Assembly: GCA_001970955.1 (NCBI GenBank)
Contig: MPUH01000095.1
Coordinates: 1-64,000 of the forward strand
From: Stentor coeruleus
Lineage: Eukaryota; Ciliophora; Heterotrichea; Heterotrichida; Stentoridae
DNA length: 64,000 nucleotides
Direction of reading: 5' to 3'
Part shown: positions 21,792 through 31,310 of the stretch, in pieces
Layout: each line of letters opens with the position of its first letter
Position numbering within the stretch: position 1 is the first letter of the stretch
Notes under the pieces: generated by a model
Seen by the model: the letters and a program-made list of their open reading frames with translations, nothing else
Databases searched by the model: none
Told to the model about the DNA's origin: nothing
Position numbers and translations under genes: made by a program

Positions 21792-22562
21792 TTAAATATT
21801 GTTTAAATATTTTAAAAACCTTACTCTTGAATCTTTAGTCATCCTATTTGTTTTTAAGCTAACAGGAGGATGATAATCCATATAAAAATCTTCGTTTTTT
21901 CCAATATTTCTTGGAAGCGAGCTGCATTTTGATGACCGTTCAGTTCTTTTGTCGTTAAACTCGCTTTTATGCCTATTGTTAAGACGTTCATTTTTGCTTG
22001 GAGAATTTTGTGAATGGATTTCATTAGCGAATTTTGTGATGACTTTCAAGCCCTTATCACGTTCTACTAAATTTTCACTTATATAAGCTTGCATCATTAA
22101 AGCTCGACGTTGATTTCCTACTGATATACAAAGTGGAAGATCACTTTTTGTAAGGTTACGCATTTTGCCTGCTACAGAAATAATGAGTTTGTCTAAACGG
22201 CCATGCTGAGCACTTGAAGTCTGTGAAGGGCAATCGAAGAGCTTAGCAAATTCTTCAAATTTCAAAACCCCTGCTTGTTGTGCACTGGCGTAATGCACTA
22301 GTTGCTCAACTTCTTGCTTGCTTTGGACTAGCCCTAGACTAAGAAGAGGTTCATATAGCTCTTCTATGCTCACAACACCAGAATTATCAGAGTCTAGTTG
22401 GCTGAATAAAGATTTAAGATCATGTCTTTGCTTTCTCCCTAACTCTGTAGCTTTGCCGTGGACTCTCATCCAGTTTCTAGTGTTATACTGCTCAATCCTC
22501 TGTACACGGCTATGAAGCCTAACATTCCTAAATCCAGAATGATAAGAATTAGAAGGGTCCAT
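21792..22562 (-). CDS. EF-hand calcium-binding protein
   Basis: A 256-aa protein with one canonical EF-hand loop, DSDNSGVVSIEE (about residues 57-68), and a degenerate partner near residue 95 (ASAQQAGVLKFEEF), followed by a basic tail without a recognised domain. The pair resembles calmodulin-like calcium sensors; only the first loop has a full ligand set. The annotated ATG lies only 6 bp after the stop codon of the upstream MVP gene on the same strand. If the next Met (residue 32) were used, the gap would be about 99 bp; the residues between are not diagnostic, so the start is not firm. Confidence 0.82.
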   Translation of the reverse strand: MDPSNSYHSGFRNVRLHSRVQRIEQYNTRNWMRVHGKATELGRKQRHDLKSLFSQLDSDNSGVVSIEELYEPLLSLGLVQSKQEVEQLVHYASAQQAGVLKFEEFAKLFDCPSQTSSAQHGRLDKLIISVAGKMRNLTKSDLPLCISVGNQRRALMMQAYISENLVERDKGLKVITKFANEIHSQNSPSKNERLNNRHKSEFNDKRTERSSKCSSLPRNIGKNEDFYMDYHPPVSLKTNRMTKDSRVRFLKYLNNI

Positions 22563-22568
22563 AATTAA

Positions 22569-25094
22569 TTATTTGGGAATCAGTCCAGATGCTGTTCCTA
22601 ATAAGTTAATGGGGTTTTTGGAGTTCATAAGCATAAAGCCTTTCAACCCAAGACCCTTAAGCAAACGTGCTTGCATTTCAGGCCCAGCTCTTGCCATAGA
22701 TACAATAGTCTGTTTTCCAATAGCGTCAACAACTTGTTTAAACTTTTCAGTCTCAATTTTCGCTAGTTCTTTAGCCTTTTGAATCTCTAACTCATCAATT
22801 TCTTTTTTATAAACAATTTCAGCTTCATATTTGTTTTTACTAAGTGAAAGTTCAGTTTCCCTTTCAATTTTCTTTGCTTCTTCTTCTAATTCTACTTGCT
22901 GGAGTAAACTTTCATAGTAAATTTTCTTGGATTTAGCTTCGGCTATTGCTTCACCAACAGCTTTACCTGTGAGTTGTACTTCAAGGTTTTTAGCTTTGAG
23001 TTGAATAACTTTGATTTGCTCTTTTTCTGACTCGATCATGTCTCTAACTTTTTGTAGTTCTAGAGTACCTTTTGAGAACTGTTCGTTTTTACGGGCTTCA
23101 TGCTGGGCTCTGGCTTTGTTGGCTTCGGTGGTGATTTCAATAGCTTGGTTTACTGATTTCTTTAAACTAGCTTTTGTTTTTTCATCAGTAGGTTCAACAG
23201 ACTGAATATCAACACTTGTAATAACCAAAAGATTTGTAGCGAAGTTCATCTCACTCTTAGTCTCATCTCCTCTTTTACCAAACACTGCAGCTTTAATAAT
23301 ATCCGATGATCTCTGATGGAAATCCTCAAACGAAAAGCTTGACACAGCTCCTCTAACACGACTAGCAATAGTCTTACAAGCATCTCCAACAAAATCCCTT
23401 ACACTGAAAATTTTATTCGCATCATTTTTATCTTCTTTATTCACACGGAACATCCAGTTATAAGAAAGAGTCAAAGCTAAACTTGCATGATCACTAGTCT
23501 CAACAACAACCATATCACTCATAAAATCAGGTCCAAGTAATAAAGAAAGACTTTTATTAACCCCTTCACGTTTAGGAATACCTCCACTAATTTCGACAAC
23601 AGTAAATTGCTCATCTGGATGTAGCATAATTCTATCAGGTCCAAAGACTACTCTATTGACTTTAGTTTTGTAGTTGTAGACTTGTACTGCTGAGTTATGA
23701 GGGACTCTAAAAGTTACTACACGAGTTTTATCACGGGTTCTAGCAACTGATTTACTATCACTCTTTGAATCTCCACGAATTCCAAAAAGTTGTTGATTAA
23801 CAAGTTGTTCTACTATTGGGGGAAGTTCAAGTTCAAAAAGTACTTCTTGAGGCTTAAGCATATAACTTTTACCAATTTCAGCTTTAATTTCACCAGAAGA
23901 AGTGTCTCTAATATAAATACCTTCATTTTCATCTAAAGGTATTGTTTTACGTCTTTCAATAATCTCGATTTTAATCGATGGAATAAAATCCCTCGGCCCA
24001 TAAATCATCCATTTTTCCCCAGCGCTAAAACTCTTAGTCTCTTCTTTTCCATTAACTTTTCTAGTCTCTGTAAAGTTCTCAACAGCTTTAAGTAATAAAG
24101 CTTCATCATCAGCCAAGACAATAACATCCAAAATCCCTTTTTCGAGTTTTTCAAATGGTTTCAAGAAAAAAGTACACTCTCCTTTCTTCAGCTCTTTTTT
24201 ACCAAACTGATTCTTCCCGCTATCATCAACTGGATCCAAAATATAAGTAAATTGCCTATTATTAAGGACAACAGCATTAACCGTACCAACAAGCACTTCA
24301 TAAACATCAGGAATATGCGTATCAGTATCTTTAATAGTCAAAAGCCATTCTTCTCCTGCTTTTCTATGCTGTTTATACACATCAGCAAAGTTTTTAATAG
24401 CTCTAAGTTGAATAGCTCTTTTTTCAGTAAGCACAAGAGCTTTGACTTCTTCAACAACTTCTTCTTCTACTTGAGGTAAATAATCTCCAGTTTCTCTTAT
24501 AAGCCATTCTTCTCCAGCTTGTCTTTCATTACCATATTTATCTTTTGTGAATCTTAAAGCTCTAAGTTTAAGAGCGGTATTGGGTTTGATTGTAATTGGG
24601 TTGATTTCTCGGACAACTTCACATTCGATTTTTGGAATATATGAACCTGGTCCATAATGAAGCCATTCATCACCAGACTGATAGGTTTTATCTCCTTCAT
24701 GGAAGTCACGAATTGCCCTGATTTGATAAGCATGGTTTGGTCTGATAACTGGGATTTTAGTAATGTCTTGTTCAAGGATTTCAAAAGGGTAGAGTGGAAC
24801 AGGTTTAGGGTGGGTATCAGAGGTCCTAACTTCTCTATCGCCGTATCTGACTTTGGCCATACCAAAACTGTCTAATACGATTTTGTCTTTGAGCTTTATG
24901 ACTGGGTTTTGGACTATGCAGTAACAACGAGGAGGAATTTGGATCATCTTTAATGGGGACTTACCACTAGCAAGCCTTTCATTGTCTTTTAATGCATAAG
25001 TTAATGGGCCTTCAATAACACGTGTTAGATTGGTGTTAAGGTCAAGTATATGCACATAGTACAAAGGCGGAATACGAATCGAATTATCAGCCAT
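22569..25094 (-). CDS. MVP: Major vault protein
   Basis: An 841-aa intronless major vault protein, the shell subunit of the vault ribonucleoprotein particle. The N-terminal two-thirds hold MVP repeats (such as GDEWLHYGPGSYIPKIECEV, GEEWLIRETGDYLPQVEEEV and GEKWMIYGPRDFIPSIKIEI), then the SPFH-like shoulder (around LGPDFMSDMVVVETSDHA) and the long cap helix rich in Glu, Lys and Ala, ending in the cap ring (GLKGFMLMNSKNPINLL). Length is near the usual 850-890. Vault function is unsettled in all organisms; no vault RNA was recognised here. The EF-hand gene begins 6 bp after its stop. Confidence 0.97.
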   Translation of the reverse strand: MADNSIRIPPLYYVHILDLNTNLTRVIEGPLTYALKDNERLASGKSPLKMIQIPPRCYCIVQNPVIKLKDKIVLDSFGMAKVRYGDREVRTSDTHPKPVPLYPFEILEQDITKIPVIRPNHAYQIRAIRDFHEGDKTYQSGDEWLHYGPGSYIPKIECEVVREINPITIKPNTALKLRALRFTKDKYGNERQAGEEWLIRETGDYLPQVEEEVVEEVKALVLTEKRAIQLRAIKNFADVYKQHRKAGEEWLLTIKDTDTHIPDVYEVLVGTVNAVVLNNRQFTYILDPVDDSGKNQFGKKELKKGECTFFLKPFEKLEKGILDVIVLADDEALLLKAVENFTETRKVNGKEETKSFSAGEKWMIYGPRDFIPSIKIEIIERRKTIPLDENEGIYIRDTSSGEIKAEIGKSYMLKPQEVLFELELPPIVEQLVNQQLFGIRGDSKSDSKSVARTRDKTRVVTFRVPHNSAVQVYNYKTKVNRVVFGPDRIMLHPDEQFTVVEISGGIPKREGVNKSLSLLLGPDFMSDMVVVETSDHASLALTLSYNWMFRVNKEDKNDANKIFSVRDFVGDACKTIASRVRGAVSSFSFEDFHQRSSDIIKAAVFGKRGDETKSEMNFATNLLVITSVDIQSVEPTDEKTKASLKKSVNQAIEITTEANKARAQHEARKNEQFSKGTLELQKVRDMIESEKEQIKVIQLKAKNLEVQLTGKAVGEAIAEAKSKKIYYESLLQQVELEEEAKKIERETELSLSKNKYEAEIVYKKEIDELEIQKAKELAKIETEKFKQVVDAIGKQTIVSMARAGPEMQARLLKGLGLKGFMLMNSKNPINLLGTASGLIPK

Positions 25095-25499
25095 TTATTA
25101 GATGGTATTATATTTCATCAGAAGAGATAAATGAAATTATATATAGAAATTATTCTTAAATGTCTCTGATAACTAGACTGAAATTATATAGAAAAATTGT
25201 TTTTAAGTATCTCTGATAACTAGACTGAAAGCAATTATTATAGTTTATCATTACAGTGATTGCTTAAATTGAATCTTAAAGCTCAGAGTCTTCTCTTGAA
25301 ATCTAAATAATTATGCCTAGTCTTGATGAAATAGGTAGATATTTTTTATTGAATACATATGTTAAAGTTTCTAATATCTGAAAAGTATTTTGCATAGAAA
25401 AGCTCTATCTTAAATGCCAAATAAAAATGAGTCTCTCTTCAAGTATGCTAAAGCTATTATATCCATCTAGAAATTTTCAAAAAAAATATTCAGAAAAGA
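25095..25499. other. Intergenic with short tandem repeat
   Basis: Upstream flank of MVP. It carries the 47-bp tandem duplication listed separately and is otherwise AT-rich with nothing coding recognised. Confidence 0.5.
25133..25226. repeat. Tandem duplication, 2 x 47 bp
   Basis: Bases 25133-25179 and 25180-25226 are imperfect direct copies sharing gaaattatata at the start and tctctgataactagact at the end, with several differences between. Unlike the N-flanked repeats, the copies have diverged, so this is a real duplication in the 5' flank of MVP. Confidence 0.8.
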
Positions 25500-25760
25500 C
25501 ACTATCTATGAAGCATCAAATTAAGAATGCAGAAAATTATCGCAAATTGCATATTATTGGCTAGATAAAATGAAAGTCAAAAGCACCAAGTATTGAAAAT
25601 ATTAAAAGAAACAGTAATAAGATTTTCTAAGCTTTTTCAGATGCAAATTAAATTATCTTTAACTGATGAAAAAAATTCGGAGAAGCTGGAGTTATAGTTG
25701 AGATCGATGAAAGCAAATTTGGTAAAAATAAATATCACAGTATCCTCAAAAATTCGAACC
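25500..25760 (+). mobile_element. Merlin / IS1595-like DNA transposon relic
   Basis: Bases 25679-25738 translate to GEAGVIVEIDESKFGKNKYH, which matches the first catalytic block (GGxxVEIDESKFGKRKYxRG) of ISXO2/IS1595-type DDE transposases, the family to which eukaryotic Merlin elements belong. Upstream, frames broken by stops read like the helix-turn-helix part (LSQIAYYWLDKMKVKS near 25545-25595). No later catalytic Asp/Glu block, terminal inverted repeats or target duplication could be found, so the element is a decayed fragment. The DESKF block is diagnostic; assignment to Merlin rather than a related group is inference. Confidence 0.72.
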
Positions 25761-26694
25761 ACAATCTCCACACAAATTCTTTATATGCCTCAAATAATCA
25801 AAGAAAACTCTGATATTCTAAAATTCATATATAAATTTCTAATTTACATAACTGAGACAATAGATATTTATATAAATTGTGTATAGCTAGACAATATTAG
25901 TGAGACAAACATATAAGCTTATTCACTAAACATAACAAATTGTGATAATATTCAATAGGGTTAGTTTTAAATATATTATCATATAAAGAATTCATGATTT
26001 ATTTTATAAAATCCAAAGCTGCTTATAAAGAATACAATACAATTATTTATTGATTTTAATCATATTTGTTATATAAAATTGCGTTTTCTTGCTAAGATTC
26101 ACTGTGATTTTTTAATGGATTTTTTTTTCAAGATATTTAGTTTTTTCATAAAACAGAAATTAATTTAGACTTTTTGCATGCTTTAGTAGGAAAACTATCT
26201 GACTATTTAGTATCCCTTTTATTCTCAGACATGCTTCATTTTACTATTTATAGGCTTATTTAGTCTTTTTGGATTAATTTGCTTTCATATTAATGTTTTA
26301 ATAGAAAATTAATTTAGATATTTTTAATACGTACGAATTGAGAAGTTCATCATTTAATAGTGTAATTGTTAAAAAATTACAAGCTTTTATATTTCAAATA
26401 TAACTATAGCAACAATAATAATGAAATGCATTTCCTATAAAATCTTCTATATTATATTCTATTAGGAATTATCGCTTGACTATCGAGCCTTTGTTTGTCT
26501 TTCTATATTATATAAATTACCCTCAAGCAATTTTCTAAAAGATTTTAATTATCACAAAATCCTATATATATGCACTTCAAGTTTCTAACACATTGCAATT
26601 CATAAGGATTTCCTAATTTGCTCATGATAAACTCATATAAACTTATCTCTAACAATTAAAAAAACACTGATAAATCCTTTAAAGTGAAATACAC
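25761..26694. other. Intergenic, no gene seen
   Basis: AT-rich sequence between the transposon relic and the CCCH gene. The last 250 bp are C-rich and G-poor, the usual upstream flank of plus genes here. A 62-codon open frame at 25698-25886 overlaps the relic and is not accepted as a gene. Confidence 0.5.
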
Positions 26695-27177
26695 ATGCGT
26701 TCTGATATAAATATGGACGGTATAATAAATATCAATATGCACAGTATCTACTACAGCAGCTTTCTTCTATCTATGGATTATCTTGAAGATACTTACTTAT
26801 CATCATCTCGTCCATTTTCTAAATGTCAGCCGCGAGAAGTAGACTTTCGCGTGAAATACAAAACAGAAATATGCAGGAATTGGGAATTAGGTTCATGTGA
26901 ATTTGGCCACAGCTGTGCATTTGCACATGGTCAAGAAGAACTAAGGGGTAAAGCTAATATGGGTTCTAATTATAAAACCAAAAAATGCAAACAATTTCAT
27001 GAACAAGGCTATTGCATATATGGCAATAGATGTCAATTCAAACACAAAGACCCATCCACAGAAACATCCCCTTCTCCAATCTCCCCAATAAACACTAGGA
27101 AATCATCAGATGACAGTTACCGCAAAAGGCTTCAAATTTTCATAGATATCGAAAGAAAGGGAGAATGTTTTCAATAA
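26695..27177 (+). CDS. Tandem CCCH zinc-finger protein (TIS11/ZFP36-like)
   Basis: A 160-aa protein with two C-x8-C-x5-C-x3-H fingers, CRNWELGSCEFGHSCAFAH and CKQFHEQGYCIYGNRCQFKH, separated by 18-19 residues and each preceded by a YKT(E/K)(I/K)C lead-in, exactly as in tristetraprolin-type proteins. Those bind AU-rich elements in mRNA 3' ends and promote decay. All ligands are present. Several Met codons precede the fingers (26695, 26713 and later), so the precise start is uncertain. Convergent with the phosphodiesterase gene, 47 bp apart. Confidence 0.92.
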   Translation: MRSDINMDGIININMHSIYYSSFLLSMDYLEDTYLSSSRPFSKCQPREVDFRVKYKTEICRNWELGSCEFGHSCAFAHGQEELRGKANMGSNYKTKKCKQFHEQGYCIYGNRCQFKHKDPSTETSPSPISPINTRKSSDDSYRKRLQIFIDIERKGECFQ

Positions 27178-27224
27178 TTTAACACGACTTAATTAATGCT
27201 TTAACTTTAGTACTAGGCTAACTT

Positions 27225-29393
27225 CTATTTAAGCATATAATTTGCCATACTGCTAAAGCTCTTTATATTTGGTGAAGGATCAGCAAGGTATTTAAAAGGC
27301 GTTGGATCTTTAAGGGTTTTAAGTTTCCCTGCTGAATATTCATATTCCCATACTGAAATGTTATTTTTTAAATGATCTAAAAGGCTGTATATGTTTGGAG
27401 TATCAAGGAAATTACTTAGAATTTCGAATAGAGGTAAGGCTATGTTTTTAAGAAAGCCAATTTGCGATTTAGGAAGGATGGTTGTATCACGATCACAGTA
27501 CATGGACACTGGCTGGCTGTGAGCTTTTTCAATATCCCCTTGATGGAAGAACTCTTCAGCTAGGAGCAGAGACCATTTCTTGTGTAGGTCAATATCTTTA
27601 GCGCTATGGCCAATGTCTGAAGCATGGATGACCATTTTTAAAACTTCAAGTTTACATTCTGTGCTTTCTAAGCTTTTTAGCAAGTATCCTTTGTTTCTAA
27701 AAGTTGTTAATAGGTCAAAATGCTTTGACATGTCTGTAACTAATATCAATTCAATAACCCATTTTCGAATTAGTAAAAACTGATCTGTAGACAAGTTTTC
27801 TAATATATTTTTATCAGGTTCTTGTAGCATACTAAATACTATCGATGCATGCATGTTTTCCAGTACCGCTATATCATTATCTATATAATCCTTACATCTT
27901 ATCGCAAGGGGGTCTTGGAAATTAACTAAAAACCTATTTGTGAGCCCTGGATGACCAACATCATGCCCAAGATGGGCTAATATCACAATCATAATATCCA
28001 AATCAGATAAATGAGCTGTTATTATAGAGTTGCTTATAATAAAAAGTCCTGACGCCAAAACATCTGCTGCATGTATTGCGTTATGATATGGGTTTTCTTT
28101 ATAGTTTGACTGTAGATCATTTAAAAAAAAGTTGATTTTTAGTTCAGGGATACTAAATGCATCAATAAGATTATACAGTTTAAAGCTGTATTTCCCTATA
28201 ACAGATATTGGAGACTTGTTTGTTTTCTCATTAAAATCAAAAGTATTGAAATTCCAGTTATTAGATAATTGCTTAAGGATCATTATAGCATCTTGGCTTA
28301 ATAATTTTTCAATGATTTTATCAAGAGAGACTCTTTGTTGAAATCTTCGCATTTTAGAAGGTCGAGATATTTTGATAGGCATACAACTTTGCATTATATA
28401 CATTTTATCTTCTTCATCCATATCCTCACTTAAATGGTCTAAATAGGAAAAGTCGATTTTTTTCGAGTCTACAACTAAAAGGCTTAAGTTTCTTATGACA
28501 TTTTCTACGATATCACGGATTTTTGAACGTACGCTTGGTAAAACATTTCTTAATTGATCCATACAGTCTTGTAGACGTACTTCAGCTTGGGATAACTCTT
28601 CAACTGGGGCAATTTTCTGTCGCTCCTCAGGGATTTCATTTGGACTTTCAATGTATTTAAGCCTTGAAAAAAGTTCAGATGCGTAGCAATGGAAAGTATG
28701 GTAGATTAGAAATGATAACAATAGTATAACCTCAAGGATCTGAATAACTTCTTGAGATTCAATCAAAGTTATAACACTATACAAAACTCCAATAAGAAAA
28801 TTGCAAAGTGCCAAAAACTTGTAATTAAACGTAGCACTGTCTAAATTCAGTAATATCAAAGCTAAAAGCCCAGGTAAACTCGGCAAATGCTCCTTACCTT
28901 GTAAATCAAAAACCAATTCCTGGAACGGATGGTCATTTAATATAAGAACAACACAGCTTATAAAGTAATTCAAACTTATCATCCAAGGACGGTTGACTAT
29001 AAAAACCTGCATAGTAAGCCCACCAAGTAAAAAAACCACATTCAACATAATATCAATAAGGACTAAAATCAATTCAAAAACCAAGCTTTTATAATTCTTA
29101 TATTCTCTATACAAGTGAAGATAGTTTACCAAATACACTATTAAGAGAATTACTTGGAACATTATATATGCTGTGTAAATAGGTTTGAAGCTAGAAAGTT
29201 TCTTTTGAAGTGATTGATGTTTTTGAAAACCTTGCTCTGTTTGTTTAGAGGTAAAAGCTAGGGTGATATGCTTAAGCCGTATATCAGCACGGTCTGTTGT
29301 CAGTGTGGGCGTGTTTAAAACTTTCATCATTTTGATTAATATTAAAAGAAGATTACCAATGATTGTCAGGATAATATACAAAAGTATACTCAT
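27225..29393 (-). CDS. Membrane 3',5'-cyclic nucleotide phosphodiesterase
   Basis: A 722-aa class I PDE. The first 250 residues contain about six hydrophobic helices; a linker with a coiled region follows; the catalytic domain starts near 390. Metal-site signatures are intact: HNAIHAADV, LAHLGHDVGHPG, and the later Asp in HASDIGHSAK. Such enzymes hydrolyse cAMP and/or cGMP; the selectivity cannot be read from sequence. Polytopic PDEs are typical of ciliates and other alveolates. Together with the cyclase at 15.9-18.3 kb it makes up both arms of a membrane cyclic-nucleotide system, though closeness within 9 kb may be chance. It ends in TAG. Confidence 0.94.
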   Translation of the reverse strand: MSILLYIILTIIGNLLLILIKMMKVLNTPTLTTDRADIRLKHITLAFTSKQTEQGFQKHQSLQKKLSSFKPIYTAYIMFQVILLIVYLVNYLHLYREYKNYKSLVFELILVLIDIMLNVVFLLGGLTMQVFIVNRPWMISLNYFISCVVLILNDHPFQELVFDLQGKEHLPSLPGLLALILLNLDSATFNYKFLALCNFLIGVLYSVITLIESQEVIQILEVILLLSFLIYHTFHCYASELFSRLKYIESPNEIPEERQKIAPVEELSQAEVRLQDCMDQLRNVLPSVRSKIRDIVENVIRNLSLLVVDSKKIDFSYLDHLSEDMDEEDKMYIMQSCMPIKISRPSKMRRFQQRVSLDKIIEKLLSQDAIMILKQLSNNWNFNTFDFNEKTNKSPISVIGKYSFKLYNLIDAFSIPELKINFFLNDLQSNYKENPYHNAIHAADVLASGLFIISNSIITAHLSDLDIMIVILAHLGHDVGHPGLTNRFLVNFQDPLAIRCKDYIDNDIAVLENMHASIVFSMLQEPDKNILENLSTDQFLLIRKWVIELILVTDMSKHFDLLTTFRNKGYLLKSLESTECKLEVLKMVIHASDIGHSAKDIDLHKKWSLLLAEEFFHQGDIEKAHSQPVSMYCDRDTTILPKSQIGFLKNIALPLFEILSNFLDTPNIYSLLDHLKNNISVWEYEYSAGKLKTLKDPTPFKYLADPSPNIKSFSSMANYMLK

Positions 29394-30300
29394 GAGGAAG
29401 CATTAATATATGGTTAAGTGAAAAGATTTAAGGGTAGATAAATTGAGGATAAAGGGTTTTGAGATTTAAATCAAGAATTTATGATGCTGAAGAAAGAATT
29501 TTCGGTTTTAAGTAGAATATGCATTTGTCGAGTGGAAGAACATTGAATTTATGGTATGGGAATTTGAATTGAATAAGATGTATTAAGATTATTGAAATTA
29601 AGATAGAAGGAGATGCTTTAATATGTTGTAATATGTAGGAAATTAGGATGAGATAGTTTTTTTATTATTAAGCATCCATGTTGAATTATTGTTTAAAAGT
29701 ATTAATGTTTTATTATTTGAAAAAATATGAAGTTTTTGAGTTGAATTAGAAAGTTTAAATACTTTAATACTAAAAGCTTGCTTGAATTTTTTATTTAGGT
29801 AAAAGTATGCATTTTCAGCTTTTAAAGGATTTTGATTGAGCATGTATATTGAATAATAATTTATTTTAGTTTATTAAATATACTTATTCAAGAAATTCCA
29901 GATTCAAATCAATATAATAATTTTCTAATTATGCTTATGAAAATGTTGTTAATAAAATAATAGGATATTAGATTGTAATATTCAAGTGGCATAGGATATT
30001 CTAAAGTATTTATAATATAAATTATTATTTATAACACCCACATTATCTTTATCTTTCAAATTACTTATACTTAGACATATAAAAATATTTTTTATTATCC
30101 CTATTTTATATGCAAAGCTTAACCTTTTCTCATATTCAAAATCTAATAAAAACTATTAATCATGCTCTGAATCATATTCCCATAAACCTATCATTAATAA
30201 CCTTAATCATAATCACTTTTATCTTCCTATTAAAGTAATTTCTAAATTAATATACCATGTCTGTCCCGAAAACAGCATCATGGAAATTTATCTAAATTAA
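29394..30300. other. Intergenic, strong skew switch
   Basis: The left part (29400-29650) is G-rich and C-poor, the right part (30040-30300) is C-rich and G-poor on the plus strand, with both flanking genes on the minus strand. A weak open frame at 29643-29843 (-) is AT-driven and not accepted. Confidence 0.55.
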
Positions 30301-31170
30301 TTATGAGTCAAGTAAAAACTCCACTTTATCAATATCCACTGAAGCTTCTGAATGATTGTCATTTAAATGCAAATCGAAATCCCCACTTGGAGCTTCGGAA
30401 ATATCATAAGCATTCAAATCAATTTTCTCCCTAGGCGATAACTGTAATTCTTCTTCAAATCCAGAAAAATTCAAAGGGCTTTGAGGATAGCTTTGAGGTT
30501 CTTCAATTTTAATTCTTTTTGAAGGAATTTCTTCAGGTATATCAGTAATAGACAAAATACTGTCAAAAGCTGGGATTTGACTTGAAAAACGATCTCCTTC
30601 ACCATTGCCTTTCATGTAACTAGCAAAAAACATTAAGGCTTTTTCTATGTTTTTCATTCGGTCTTTGTTTTCCCATAGTTGGTCTGCAAGAAATTTATTT
30701 TGTTTAGTTAAGTCAGTGACTTTTTCTTCTAGATTTGTGATTTGGCTTTGATAATTTATGTTGGTTTGATGCATTTGGACAAGTTTTTTTATTACTGGAG
30801 TTATTTCGGGCTTGTTGAAGTTGTTCCTAGCTACCACAGGCCAGCTGGATTCAGATGTTTTACGATGAATATCTTTAAGTAAATCGGGTCTACCTTTCAT
30901 GAACAGAGGATGCTTGTAAATATGCTCCTGGCCTCCAGACCTAAGCTTATGGAAGTCATACATATTCAACTGTCTTATAAAACTAGCGAAATTGCTATGC
31001 TTGAAATACAAAGGTAGAACTTTTTCACTAAATTCATTAGTATTATAAATAATAAACTCTGTGCCTTCAGCATTCCATGAAACAATACTGCTCAAACTCT
31101 CTTCACTTAGTATATCAAAAGTCTTTTGCAAAAAACTCGTTGGCACTGATAGATTAACTTTTTTCTTCAT
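30301..31170 (-). CDS. Heat shock transcription factor
   Basis: A 289-aa HSF. The DNA-binding domain spans about residues 9-105, with VPTSFLQKTFDILS, IVSWNAEGTEFIIYN, the recognition helix FKHSNFASFIRQLNMYDFHK and the GGQEHIYKHPLFMKGRPDLL end. A trimerisation coiled coil follows (about 135-185), then an acidic, Ser/Pro-containing tail that may be the activation region. HSFs bind inverted nGAAn repeats and drive stress genes. Length is short but complete. The 5' side is unusual: a GC-rich patch begins about 20 bp upstream of the ATG. Confidence 0.95.
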   Translation of the reverse strand: MKKKVNLSVPTSFLQKTFDILSEESLSSIVSWNAEGTEFIIYNTNEFSEKVLPLYFKHSNFASFIRQLNMYDFHKLRSGGQEHIYKHPLFMKGRPDLLKDIHRKTSESSWPVVARNNFNKPEITPVIKKLVQMHQTNINYQSQITNLEEKVTDLTKQNKFLADQLWENKDRMKNIEKALMFFASYMKGNGEGDRFSSQIPAFDSILSITDIPEEIPSKRIKIEEPQSYPQSPLNFSGFEEELQLSPREKIDLNAYDISEAPSGDFDLHLNDNHSEASVDIDKVEFLLDS

Positions 31171-31184
31171 ATTTATATTAATAA

Positions 31185-31310
31185 GTAGAGACCCACTATC
31201 CGAGCAGGGGTCCCTTTGATCCGACCGGGTCCCTATGTTCCGAATGGAGGGCTATATGGTGGCGGATTGGAGGCGGTATGGTGGCGGATTGGAGGCTGCC
31301 GCCGTGCTTA
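31185..31310. repeat. GC-rich patch with short tandem repeats
   Basis: By hand count 68 of 110 bases in 31201-31310 are G or C, in a window otherwise mostly A/T. It contains two 22-bp tandem copies (31255-31276 and 31277-31298, one mismatch, core ggtggcggattggaggc) and, to the left, about three imperfect 19-20 bp units with the pattern tccga....gggtccct. It covers the HSF upstream region and the last codons of the decayed membrane gene. Function unknown; it could be a regulatory element, foreign DNA or a local assembly problem. Confidence 0.7.

Noticed and set aside
25740-25760. Possible tRNA T-arm (gttcgaa-like) on the minus strand
   Set aside because: No matching acceptor, anticodon or D arm nearby, and it lies within the transposase relic.
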